From Niebla homalea (lineage: Eukaryota; Ascomycota; Lecanoromycetes; Lecanorales; Ramalinaceae), in NCBI GenBank assembly GCA_019925105.1, contig JAHGAU010000022.1, positions 558,001-622,000 on the forward strand: 64,000 bases of DNA, given 5' to 3'. The notes beneath the pieces are model-generated. The model was not told where the DNA came from, did no database searches, and saw nothing but the letters and a program-made list of their open reading frames with translations. The translations under genes and the position numbers were made by a program. Below, piece by piece: positions 28,491 to 37,348 of this stretch; the first letter of the stretch is position 1, and each line of letters begins with the position of its first letter.

Positions 28491-29349
28491 GTATATCGTT
28501 AATACCGGTCCGCTTTAACGTAACTCCGATATAAGTATCCTTTAATAAGAAAAAGTAACGGGTTAAGCTTAATATTAAGTTAATTAAATAATATTTAATT
28601 AAATATAAAGGAAATCGCTTATAAAAATTACCCGATTAAAAGGCTATTATATATCGTCTTTATAAACCGAAGCTGGTTTTATTTAACTAAAACGTAAAGA
28701 CTATTAATTATTAAATAGGGTACCTTTAAGGTATAAACGGAACTTATATTCTTTTACCCGTTAATATAGGGACCCCAGGTATATCTTAAAACTTATATTT
28801 TTCGACGGGATAAATATAAAGACCCCGGATATACTTTAATTAATAAAATAGAAACGCTATAATATTACTATTAATAAGAGTAATAATATAATAATCCTTA
28901 TAAAATACGGACGGCTTATAAGTAATAAGTTTAAACCTTAAGCTACTTTAATATATAAAGGTTTTAAAGGAAACCTTAATAAATAACGCGAAGTAAATAA
29001 ACTTTATAAAGCGTAATAATTAATAACGGCTATTATTAAAACCGTTTAATTAACTTAAAAAGATAATATACGTATATTAATATATATAAATAAAAGTAAT
29101 TACTTAAATAAAACTTAAAATAAAGTAAAAAGTAAATTAAAACGGTATAAAAGCGTTTAATCCTATTTAATTATGGTACGCTTAAAGAATAAATAATAGT
29201 TAATATAAACGTTAATAAAGTTATTTTTACCGGCGGTATAAAACCTTAAGTTATAGAAGTTAAACCTTTTTATATATAAATAAATATTAGGCTAAGGCTA
29301 AAATTAAGTAACGGTTACCAGAAAAAGTCATAAAGCGTATAGTTAAATC

Positions 29350-30395
29350 GTAATCCGGTAGTTATATAAAGGGGTGGAAACTGTAATAAAGCTTAATAAG
29401 CAGGATATCGATTTACTGAATCGGGCTATTAACGCTAACAGAGGTATAGGGATTCCATACCTTAAAGTCGTTATTACCCAGCTTTCAACGATAAAAAGAT
29501 TACGGATAAGTATCTCCGCCGCCATAATATTATAAGGAAGGGTAATAGCGTATTAGTGATTTAACTCCGGACGGATAAAAACGGTTTAACTTATTTCCTA
29601 TTTATTATATATATTAAAGGTCGGATAAACGTTAAATATAAATACGGATAAAGGAAGTAAAACGCCGTATATATCCTTATTTCTTATCCTTTATTTATGG
29701 AGGTTAAATTAAAACTTATTATAAAAGCTAATACTTATAATTACCGTTAAATATTATTTATAAAATAAAATATTTAAGTAGCTATTAAGTTTATAATATT
29801 TACCGGATTATTATTATAATTTAACCTTATTATAAAGATAAATAAGGTTATTAAAAACCTTACGGAAAAGGCCCGTTATTAACTAAAAAGAAAAAGAAAA
29901 GCGGAAATTAATTACGTTAATTATATAAACCGGAAAGTATCTTTTATAGCCGTAAGGATATAATAGTAAACGCTTATTAAAAGTTTTTAAAAAAATTAAC
30001 GGCGATAATAATATAAAAAAGGTATATATTAAATACGTAAATATTAATAAGGATATTTAAAGGTATTATATAAAGTTAAAATAATATAAATATATAAAGG
30101 AATAAAAGAATAATAAGTTTAAGGATAGCCTTTATAAGGATATAATTATAATATTATAAATTTTCTTAAAGGAATTAAAATATAGGAAGTATATAAATAA
30201 ATTATTACTCTTTAAACGGCCGTTAATATCCTTTACCTTAAAGGATAAAGGGTGGAAACCTGGTAAACGCCGGTTTTTACTTTAACATTATAAGTATCAG
30301 GTTTTTACGGTTATTAATAAAGCTAAAAGGCCGCGTATTAAGGAACGCCGGAATTAGCTTAACTAGACCCGTAGTATAAATCAATCAATCAATCA
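29350..30395 (+). pseudogene. LINE ORF2 3' end and tail in element E
   Basis: Aligns to LINE B at about 23530 onward and 26067-26359: TTAACGCTAACAGAGGTATA, then ...CTCCGGACGGATAAAAACGG..., then the terminal CGCCGGAATTAGCTTAAC block and ATCA repeats at 30380-30395. It encodes the C-terminal, RNase-H-like side of ORF2 in other copies. No open frame remains. Confidence 0.82.
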
Positions 30396-30407
30396 ATATT
30401 ATTTAAG

Positions 30408-31520
30408 ATTTAAACGAAGAACATATTTAAGACCCCGGCGGCCAGATTTCTTATACTTTAAAAAATATTTTATCGGAGGACTTAAACGGATTAATAAAAA
30501 ATTAGTCTTTATAGAAATCGCTATAAAGGATAAATACGTATATTATTTTTAAATTTCTATAATTAAGTATACCGATAATATTAAAGACCTTTTTAATGTT
30601 TAAGATAATAAACCGTAAACTATTAATCAATTTATAAGCTATGGAAATTAATACGTTTTTTTATCCTTTTTAATTATTTTAAATATTACCGATTACTATT
30701 TTATTAATAAATGAATTATCCTTAAAGTTTACGTAATATTTTAAATTTCTCTATTAGCCTTTTTCCAACCTAAGTTTTTTCAAGATTATAAGGGAAAATA
30801 TTTACGATTTATTATTCATATAATTTATCCCCGGTTAACTATAAAGGGTTACTTAGAAAGTTAATCCCTTATATTTATTGCCCGGCTTAAAATATATAAT
30901 ATAATCCTTAAAAAACCCTAAATAAAATTATATTACGTATTTACTTACCCTGTAGTTAATAAGATCTTCTGTATATTAAGTTAGTATAATTATAATAAGG
31001 CTAATTATTAAAACGTGAAATTCATTCCGGAATTCGTTCGGACTATAACCTTAACTTATTAAGCCTTAAATATACTCCCAAAAAGCAAAAGATTAAAGCT
31101 ACTAAAGCCCCACGGAAAAAAACTATAAAACGACCTTCCTTTCCCGGAGCCTATTAAAGAAGAAAGGCCTTTCTTAATTAAAGTTATTAATACGGTAGCC
31201 TTCTATATTATTATAAGGACTTAAAAGGAATAGAGGATTAAGACCTTTTATACTTTAATAACGGATTTAAATAATTACCTGGATTTCCTTAACAATGCCT
31301 TAATTAATATCTTAATTATAATAACTTATAAGGATAACTTTATAAAGGAAACGGCTAAAATAAATAAGATTACGGTTAACCTTTTAACGGAATATTACGA
31401 TTTTAAGGATATCTTTAATCGCATAACAGCAGATAAGTTACCTTTATATAGGGATTATAATTATAAGATTAACTTTACCTTTAAAGGGATTACCCCCTAG
31501 AGTTATATATTATTAAGGAA
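30408..31520 (+). pseudogene. Gypsy G2 pol fragment (reverse transcriptase N-terminus)
   Basis: Continues G2 after element E. Near 31380-31500 the frame reads TEYYDFKDIFNRITADKL followed by YRDYNYKIN. This is the conserved entry to the Ty3/gypsy RT domain (family form LPxEYxxFxDVFxxxxADKLPPHRxYDHxI). The same motif is on the minus strand in G1 (56620-56877). Homology with G1 stops near 31525, so the RT core, RNase H, integrase and 3' LTR of G2 are missing here. Confidence 0.85.
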
Positions 31521-32008
31521 CGCCGAGATTAACTGAATAGGTAAACTTATATATAAGTAAATTAATTAAGAAATTAATATTTTTAATTATAGATACGGTT
31601 TTAATAAGAGTTTTTACTGCTTATTTACTTATAATACGGTAATATAATATTATAAACTTGTTAATTAAGTGGGATTACTGGAAATATAGAGAGTAATAAA
31701 CCTAGTTAAATATTTAATTACGGGTATAATATTAATAGTATAGAGTAAAAACGTTATACCTCGGTAATCGCTTAAACGGGTTAAATCTTTCTGAGCACTT
31801 CTTATACGTAGCTATTACTTAATATTACTTAGCACCTTATATAGTACTCAATAAGGCAAGTTATACCTTATTATTTTAACATTTATTAAGCCCTTTACTA
31901 TGAAGCGACGCCCGATGCCCGTATACCCTTACCGTAATAGGCCCTTAAACACCGTGATTTAAATGGAGAACCTGAGAGGTAAATAAACTGTAACATGCTA
32001 ATGGTAAT
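31521..32008. other. Unassigned AT-rich stretch after G2
   Basis: Starts with a fragment AAGGAACGCCGAGATTAAC that resembles the LINE 3' terminal block but lacks the ATCA tail, then unreadable AT-rich DNA. From about 31880 base composition becomes normal. No gene is recognised. Confidence 0.5.
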
Positions 32009-32171
32009 TGTCATGGTTCCAGCAGGCCTTGCTCCCAGCCTCGGCCTACTTACCCCATGAGGACTAGCTCCTTGGCACCCACACTCATATGATGGGTGCA
32101 TCCTGTACCATAGACACCACCATAGCTATTATTCCGTTTATAGCTAGACCTCATACATTAGTTCCCTGACA
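32009..32171 (-). mobile_element. Solo LTR of the T1-related family
   Basis: 163 bp starting TGTCATGG and ending CCCTGACA, flanked by perfect 5-bp TSD GTAAT (32004-32008 and 32172-32176). Read in reverse complement it contains AATGTATGAGG and GAGTGTGGGTGCCAAG, motifs shared with the T1 LTR. There is no internal region or second LTR nearby, as expected after LTR-LTR recombination. Almost unaffected by RIP. The 67-codon ORF crossing it is a shadow. Confidence 0.72.
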
Positions 32172-32215
32172 GTAATAATGGTATTTAGGTAGTAAAGTAT
32201 ATAATTATTGAATCA

Positions 32216-32818
32216 CTGAGTTTGCCTTAGTCCCTCAGACGCTTCGGGTTAGTAGTGGCTGACAAATCGCCCCTTCTTTTACGCGTTTAAGCTTAGAACT
32301 CTGAATTTCTGCTAGATCTATACTTTTTCCCAATTTTTATATATAAAATTTTTACGTTAAAACTTAAGGAATAATAATAAAAAGCAAGAATTTATAATAC
32401 AAAAAGTTCCGGGGTAAATAATTTATTGAATTTCACTTTAAAGACGATTTTAATAAAAAATTTTAATATATTTATAATTGAAATACGCTTTAATTAAAAA
32501 AACGAAAGTTTCCATTTTTATTAAAATAAGATAATAGGAATTATATATAAAATCTTAAACTTCTTAAATTAATTTATAATTAAATAATAAGAAATTCAGG
32601 GTATTATCTATATAAAACTTATTTAGTTTTACTTAAATATTATGCTTAAAATTTAAAATCGGACGGGGCGAAATATTTAAATAAAATACTCATAATTAAT
32701 GTAAACCTGATAAAAATACGGGGTTCTGAGCTCAGACGTAAGGGAGCCTCCCCAGCCCGCTGTGGCTAAGGCGTGGCAAAGCCACACCCACGTCTGAGGG
32801 ACTGAGGCAACACTGAGT
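32216..32818. mobile_element. Small TIR-bounded DNA-transposon-like element
   Basis: About 600 bp with inverted ends of roughly 25 bp. Left (32216-32242) reads TTGCCTTAGTCCCTCAGACG after CTGAG; right (32791-32818), in reverse complement, reads TTGCCTCAGTCCCTCAGACG after CTCAGTG. The interior 32300-32710 is AT-rich and RIP-like with no ORF, while the ends are normal. The ends resemble hAT-type CAGTG termini, but I could not find a clean 8-bp TSD. A non-autonomous relic is the best guess. Confidence 0.55.
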
Positions 32819-32838
32819 CGGGAGACTGCTCCCAATTA

Positions 32839-32953
32839 CCTAAGATAATCCGGGTGATCCCCGGGTCTATTACTACTAGTATATTACATAAGCATTCCGT
32901 CCCTTTCTAGAGGGACGGAATGTTGTGAATATAAATCCATATGCCTATGCCGT
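32839..32953 (+). repeat. Left island-boundary inverted repeat (IR-L)
   Basis: About 115 bp that recur inverted at 42040-42163, on the other side of the gene island. Features from outside inward: CCTAAG, then CCGGGTGATCCCCGGGTCTA, CTACTAGT, a hairpin CATTCCGTCCCT/AGGGACGGAATG, then TTGTGAATAT and TGCCTATGCCGT. Identity with the other copy is about 85-90% with small indels, estimated by eye. It sits at the switch from AT-rich to normal composition. Confidence 0.88.
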
Positions 32954-34087
32954 AATATAACCGCTCTATGCACATAAAGCTATACTAACACCCACATGCT
33001 CCTATTTCCATTGCACTCGCAACGGCCTTAGAAACCATCTTCTATTAGCTCACGCAACAGCCCAAGCTATTTAATCAATGACCTCGAGCGCTTCCGAGCT
33101 TGATGGGTGTGCAGTCAGCACAGCGGCAACATCTGATCATGGAGACAAAGATGGACGTAGATGTCAGCAGGTCGTGATGGCGGTCTTCAGCAATAGAGTA
33201 AATGGCTGTGGTACCAGTATGGCTAGGTCGTGACATGTGACCTCTACAGCCTACAGAGCCGTTGCTGGTCCTTGCCCATATGCCGCAAGAGGATAGTCAG
33301 GAGGCAACCCGTGGGTGGTGGTAGACATTGCGCCCTCGGACGAGGCTGTCTCCGGTTTCTCTTTCTCGCAGACTTCTTCTGGAGCGTCTCGAGCACCTGT
33401 CACGTCTATTCCGTAGGGAAAGCATATCTCGGCTTCAAGATATCGAGGGCTACGAGGGAATCAACGTGCACGACCCGACTGGTTCAGAGGGTGGCAGTTC
33501 CTTTCCCAGAGCAGAGAGCACGAGCGTTGGGTGCTTCGGACGACATGGGCTTTTTCCGGCGCGCATACGGAGATCCGACTCGCGATCGCGTTCCCATTCG
33601 CATTTCTGCAATCGTGCACGGTCTCTCAGCTTGGATGTGAAATTGTGAAATTCTGGTACGGAGTACTGTGTTATCTGCCATTTCTTCTGCATCATGAATT
33701 GTTTCCTAAAGAGCGTGTCGCACGCATGGACGCATGAGTGTGATGGGGTAGTATGAATTGAGTGAGTATGATCTATGAAGATGGATCTATCAAAGAAGAC
33801 AAAATGATGCCTGCAGGAGACACCCAGCTAGTCTGGGATGTACGGCAAGGTGATGAAATATACACGTGTCATGAAAGTGTTTTGGCACCGCTTGCATCAA
33901 TGATGGCTCAGTGACACTCCATGCCCGCAAGACTACCACCATGTATGCACTTAGGCTGACAGAGCGGTAGTTCGGCTTCTTCGCTTATAGAAGATACAAT
34001 TAGAGACCTCTGCTATGACCAATTGACCACAGCTGCGTTGTCAACATATCGACCCCGCGGGGCGCTGTTGGATTATATATTTATGTA
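32954..34087. other. Island left part without a recognised gene
   Basis: Normal composition, about 1.1 kb. Several overlapping open frames exist at 33230-33737 on both strands (the longest is 136 codons at 33230-33640, +). None has a recognisable domain, and their mutual overlap suggests chance or a decayed gene. The 136-codon frame is Arg/Cys-rich with no credible start context. Nothing else is identified. Confidence 0.4.
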
Positions 34088-34219
34088 AGGTACGGAATAA
34101 GGCGCCAAGGGATCCGTAGGGCTAGGGCCAGTAGCGGGGAGGCGGGGTTAGCTCTCGCTACCGAAATATTGACGTACCTTCCAGCCTCCTTTGCGTACGT
34201 CCGTAGACCGTATTCCGTA
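34088..34219. repeat. Possible MITE with GGTACGGAATA inverted ends
   Basis: An 11-bp perfect inverted repeat, GGTACGGAATA (34088-34098) and TATTCCGTACC (34209-34219), bounds a ~130-bp GC-rich segment upstream of the first gene. No matching TSD is seen, so the call is tentative. It could also be promoter structure. Confidence 0.3.
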
Positions 34220-34381
34220 CCGTCCTTTTTGTCATTTTTCAATTTTCATTTTTTCATTTTTTCTTTCTTTCTTTGTTTCATTCGCGATGCATCGACATCG
34301 ACAGCTCCACGAATCCACCCTCACCCGGAAATCTTCGCTTTTGCGCTTTTGCGTGTAAAAGCGGCGGGTTGAGCAAGCAAA

Positions 34382-34420
34382 CAATTGCTCAATTGCTCAA
34401 TTGCTCACTTAATTGCTCCA
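34382..34420 (+). repeat. Short tandem repeat ATTGCTCA(A) upstream of gene 1
   Basis: Four near-perfect 9-bp ATTGCTCAA-type units, about 120 bp before the gene 1 ATG, between the MITE-like segment and the pyrimidine tract. Confidence 0.7.
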
Positions 34421-34449
34421 TTTGAAGTGATTCTTCACATTGCACCACT

Positions 34450-34492
34450 CCCTGTCTCTCTTCTCTCTTCTCTCTTCTCTCTTCTCTCTGCC
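34450..34492 (+). promoter_or_regulatory. CT-rich promoter tract of gene 1
   Basis: A run of CTCTCTTCTCTCTTCTCTCT-type pyrimidine repeats ending about 45 bp before the ATG at 34537. Pyrimidine tracts of this kind commonly precede transcription starts in filamentous ascomycetes. The role here is inferred from position. Confidence 0.5.
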
Positions 34493-34536
34493 GTACCGAC
34501 GTCAGTCATTCCTAATCCCTACATGCCGTCTCCTCC

Positions 34537-36549
34537 ATGCCGGCAAAGGCATCAACAGCCGACATAAGAAAATCCAATCACATCAAACGTATCGAAGCAT
34601 TTGGGGTCTCCTTCACGCGCGCTTTCCCTCGCTGGAAGCAACCTCCCGCGGACTTGGGCGTTAATACACTGTCTGCAATCGAAGCAGTCATCAAGGAGCT
34701 TCAGAAGAGATCCTTGACCACCTCGGCCATTGAACAGAGTTTGCGAAAAGCCGCTCAGGTGTGGGAAGGGAGGGGAAATCGAAGAGCAAACAGACCTTCA
34801 GCCGCACAGTTTCACCGGCTCCTCGACTTCCTCAGAACACCTTCAGCAGTATCAGACCCTGATCGACCTGTGTTAGCACCTCGCACCGACGTCCAGAGCG
34901 GGACAAGGAAGAAGAATAATAGGAAAACGAAGCAAAGCAAACGCGTAGGGGAAGAAGGGAACGAAGAAGGCGGGGATCAGGAGAACGCGGACGAAGAGGA
35001 CAGCGAAGAAGAAGAGGAAGACAGCGGAGAAGAAGACAGCGAGGAAGAAGATACCGAAGAAGAAGAGGATAGCGAAGAAGAGAGGGATAGCGAGGACGAG
35101 GAAGATCAAGAGGAAGGCGAGAGTGAAAATCAAGAGAAGCTGAACAAGGAAGACAGCGAGGACAAGGAAAGTAGTGAGACAGGCGGAGAAAGCGGTAAGG
35201 AGGGCGAGGAAGAGGAGGAGGAAGAGGAAGAGGATAGGGAAGACCAGGACAGAAACGAGCCTGACACTTTCAACCATCAGAGCCAAATCCAGGCCGACAA
35301 CGACGATACCCTCAACCTTTATAACGACGACGAAGAGGATCAACCACTACCAAATCACGACGATATCAACGAGCAACGACTAGGACTACTTCGAGACAAT
35401 AGCCGAGCCAAGGCAGTGCACCGACGACGACAGAGAGTCTTGGTCGTTGTGCCTCCTCCTCCTCCAAGCGAAGAGGAGGAGAACGAGCGATCGATCGAAC
35501 GTGGTCGGGGAGCACAACTTCATCTTTCCCCTTCCCATGATTTCACCAGCGCCTCCAACAGCCTTCTGACCTTGTCGTCGCACCCGACTGAGACTCCACC
35601 CCAACACCAACACCAACACCAGCACCAGCCTGACTTGCCAGCCGATTCCTCACCACCATTCCAAATCCCATTCCCTCTCCCTCTCGAATCCTCCGGAAGC
35701 AGTCCACTTACTGCCCTGATGGCTCGTCAGCGTAGTACCACCCCGAGCCAGCGTGCCACCAACTTCCGCAGCCAGAAAAACAGCCATGCGAGCAACCATG
35801 CAAGCAACCATGCAAAGGCGAGCCGTCCTTCCCTTCAACAGAATCAACTCATCAGCGATCAAGACGCCGCCAAGCAAGCGGTGACCCGAGCTCAGAATGC
35901 TTACATCGAGACGGAAAAGCGTCTTGAAAGCATCATCCGGTCCTGCACCTACGAGCCCCCCACCTACGACATCACATGTAAGGAGGGTACTCTTCCAACG
36001 GTCCACTCACGGCAGCAGCAGCAGCAGCCTCAATGGTCACGAAAGCGGAAAGCGCAGGATGATGGCGAACAAGACAAGGATGAGGAGGGCGAAGAGGATC
36101 CAGACGATCGCGCTGTCCTTGCCATTCGGTTGGAACAGGAAAGGCATGACCAGGAATGGATTGCTTCGGAGACGCGAGCGTTGGAAGATTTCAAGCGGCG
36201 CCGCATCACCAGCGTGAGTGAAGTGATGGGCAAGCGCCGGATCATCCTGGAGAAACGGGCATGGGCGCAGAAAGCGGTCGAGGCTGCCCAGGACCGGATC
36301 AAGCTGGAGTCGAGATTCGAGGCGCTGCGAGGACGGTATGAGGGGATTGAGGCGGATTTACAACAAGAGCAGCCGGAGGAGGGACTTGAAGAGAATGGCA
36401 ATGATGAAAATGATGATACCCATGAGGAGAATACCGAGGGGGGGGATCGGGAGGGATGTGAAGGGGATGGAGGGACTGAAGGGGGAGGAGGGGAGTCCAT
36501 GAACGGGACCGCGCCTGCAAATGGAAATGGGAATGCGAATGCGAATTAG
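34537..36549 (+). CDS. Hypothetical acidic coiled-coil protein, probably nuclear (670 aa)
   Basis: Not recognised as a named family. Order of parts: a folded-looking N-terminal module (about 10-102; IKRIEAFGVSFTRAFPRWK... and FHRLLDFLRTP), then a basic stretch RKKNNRKTKQSKR (124-136), which looks like a nuclear localisation signal. A very acidic Glu/Asp/Ser region spans about 138-245, followed by a disordered Ser/Pro/His-Gln part (QHQHQHQHQ near 355). A charged helical region likely to form coiled coil lies at about 527-612, and the Gly/Asn-rich acidic tail comes last. Single exon. The ATG at 34537 is the only in-frame one before the conserved-looking N-module; the ATG at 34523 is out of frame. 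Long open frames on the other strand here are shadows of the acidic repeats. Acidic plus basic composition suggests a chromatin or nucleolar role, but that is inference. Confidence 0.82.
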   Translation: MPAKASTADIRKSNHIKRIEAFGVSFTRAFPRWKQPPADLGVNTLSAIEAVIKELQKRSLTTSAIEQSLRKAAQVWEGRGNRRANRPSAAQFHRLLDFLRTPSAVSDPDRPVLAPRTDVQSGTRKKNNRKTKQSKRVGEEGNEEGGDQENADEEDSEEEEEDSGEEDSEEEDTEEEEDSEEERDSEDEEDQEEGESENQEKLNKEDSEDKESSETGGESGKEGEEEEEEEEEDREDQDRNEPDTFNHQSQIQADNDDTLNLYNDDEEDQPLPNHDDINEQRLGLLRDNSRAKAVHRRRQRVLVVVPPPPPSEEEENERSIERGRGAQLHLSPSHDFTSASNSLLTLSSHPTETPPQHQHQHQHQPDLPADSSPPFQIPFPLPLESSGSSPLTALMARQRSTTPSQRATNFRSQKNSHASNHASNHAKASRPSLQQNQLISDQDAAKQAVTRAQNAYIETEKRLESIIRSCTYEPPTYDITCKEGTLPTVHSRQQQQQPQWSRKRKAQDDGEQDKDEEGEEDPDDRAVLAIRLEQERHDQEWIASETRALEDFKRRRITSVSEVMGKRRIILEKRAWAQKAVEAAQDRIKLESRFEALRGRYEGIEADLQQEQPEEGLEENGNDENDDTHEENTEGGDREGCEGDGGTEGGGGESMNGTAPANGNGNANAN

Positions 36550-37054
36550 GATTGGCTGGCTGAATGGGAGGAAAGAGGAAAGAAGGATGACGATGAACTT
36601 GTGCCTTGTGAGCAATTGTAACTTATGGCATGCAATTCAATTTCCTAATGTTGAAATTGAGAAAAGTCTCAGTCTCGCTTGCAATGCTCTCTGCGGTCCC
36701 GATAATCTTTTGATCTTCCGTCCCATAGTTCTAGCTCAGTGAGTGAGGCGCTGTAATACCCAGTAGTTCTATCCTTGCTTCGTTATCTTGTTGTAGGCCG
36801 ACGCGGGTGAAAGGTGAAAGGTAAAAGGTATCGTGCCTCTTCAAAAATGAAGCTGTTTTGCATTAGTTGTGCAGCCGCAAGAATAATGCAATGATAAATA
36901 TTTGTGCAGTCAGGTTTCCAGTTTTGGGGGGATTTGCTGTATTTGCTAGTGGCTTGGCCGCAAGGGCCTCTTAGGTAGATTTTGCTCCCTGCATTTCCCC
37001 CCTGCATACATGATAGGTAGATCCTTCATGCATCTATCCTACCACTAAGACTAA
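36550..37054. other. Intergenic, gene 1 to gene 2
   Basis: About 500 bp holding the 3' UTR of gene 1 and the promoter side of gene 2. A TA-poor, normal-composition stretch with no recognisable gene. The direct repeat GTGAAAGGTGAAAGGTAAAAGGTA lies near 36808. Confidence 0.4.
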
Positions 37055-37133
37055 GCAACGTGCATCAGTAGTCTTGCTTTTCTCAGTCTGTTCCAGTGGG
37101 TTACATAACCAATGGGTTCGATTCCTATTGGCG
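37055..37133 (+). tRNA. tRNA-like sequence, probably a pseudogene
   Basis: A credible T-arm is present: stem ATGGG, loop TTCGATT, stem CCTAT, with box-B GGTTCGATTCC. It is followed by TGGCGCT as a 3' acceptor strand and a discriminator A. Upstream AGCAACG pairs with it at 5 of 7 positions, and TGCATCAGTAG is a weak box A. The anticodon arm is not clean. About 10 bp downstream, TGGTCAAAGTGG is a good box-A match followed by the duplicated GCTTTTCTCAGTC (also at about 37076). This suggests a tandem, partly decayed tRNA or SINE head. No anticodon is assigned. Confidence 0.3.
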
Positions 37134-37348
37134 CTACTCCCGTGGTCAAAGTGGTTAGCAGCTTTTCTCAGTCGGCTGCGTCACGTCAGTTTTTCCGCTA
37201 TTCCGCATTGACCCTAGGTTCTAAATGTAAACAAACAATCTCTTCCCAACCACTCACTTTCCAATCAAATTGCCCCATTGCCCACAGCCTTTTGGGTCTA
37301 TCGACTTTGGTGTGTCGAACCGTGTACTTCCGTACCGATCAGAACAGA

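Larger units (their letters stand above)
27774..30395 (+). mobile_element. Chimeric non-LTR element E (tandem-repeat 5' end, LINE 3' end)
   Basis: A 2622-bp insertion in G2 bounded by 12-bp TSD ATATTATTTAAG (27762-27773 and 30396-30407). The 5' end is a 9-unit 22-bp array. A ~115-bp tandem duplication and unreadable AT-rich sequence follow. From about 29350 onward it is the B/C-type LINE 3' region, including the CGCCGGAATTAGCTTAAC block and (ATCA)n tail. The interior between the array and 29340 matches none of the full-length LINEs here. It could be a LINE of a third family, or a non-autonomous element using the LINE's 3' tail. The patch 29350-29520 escaped much of the RIP seen elsewhere. Confidence 0.78.

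Noticed and set aside
31898..32101. 67-codon frame on the minus strand
   Set aside because: It overlaps a solo LTR with perfect TSD and has no recognisable domain.
33230..33740. Cluster of five overlapping frames on both strands
   Set aside because: No domain, no start context, mutual overlap; listed only as unassigned sequence.
34873..36615. Several long antisense frames (Leu/Ile/Phe-rich or Ser/Pro-rich) under gene 1
   Set aside because: They are the complement of GAA/GAG-rich acidic repeats; coding bias and domain structure favour the plus strand.
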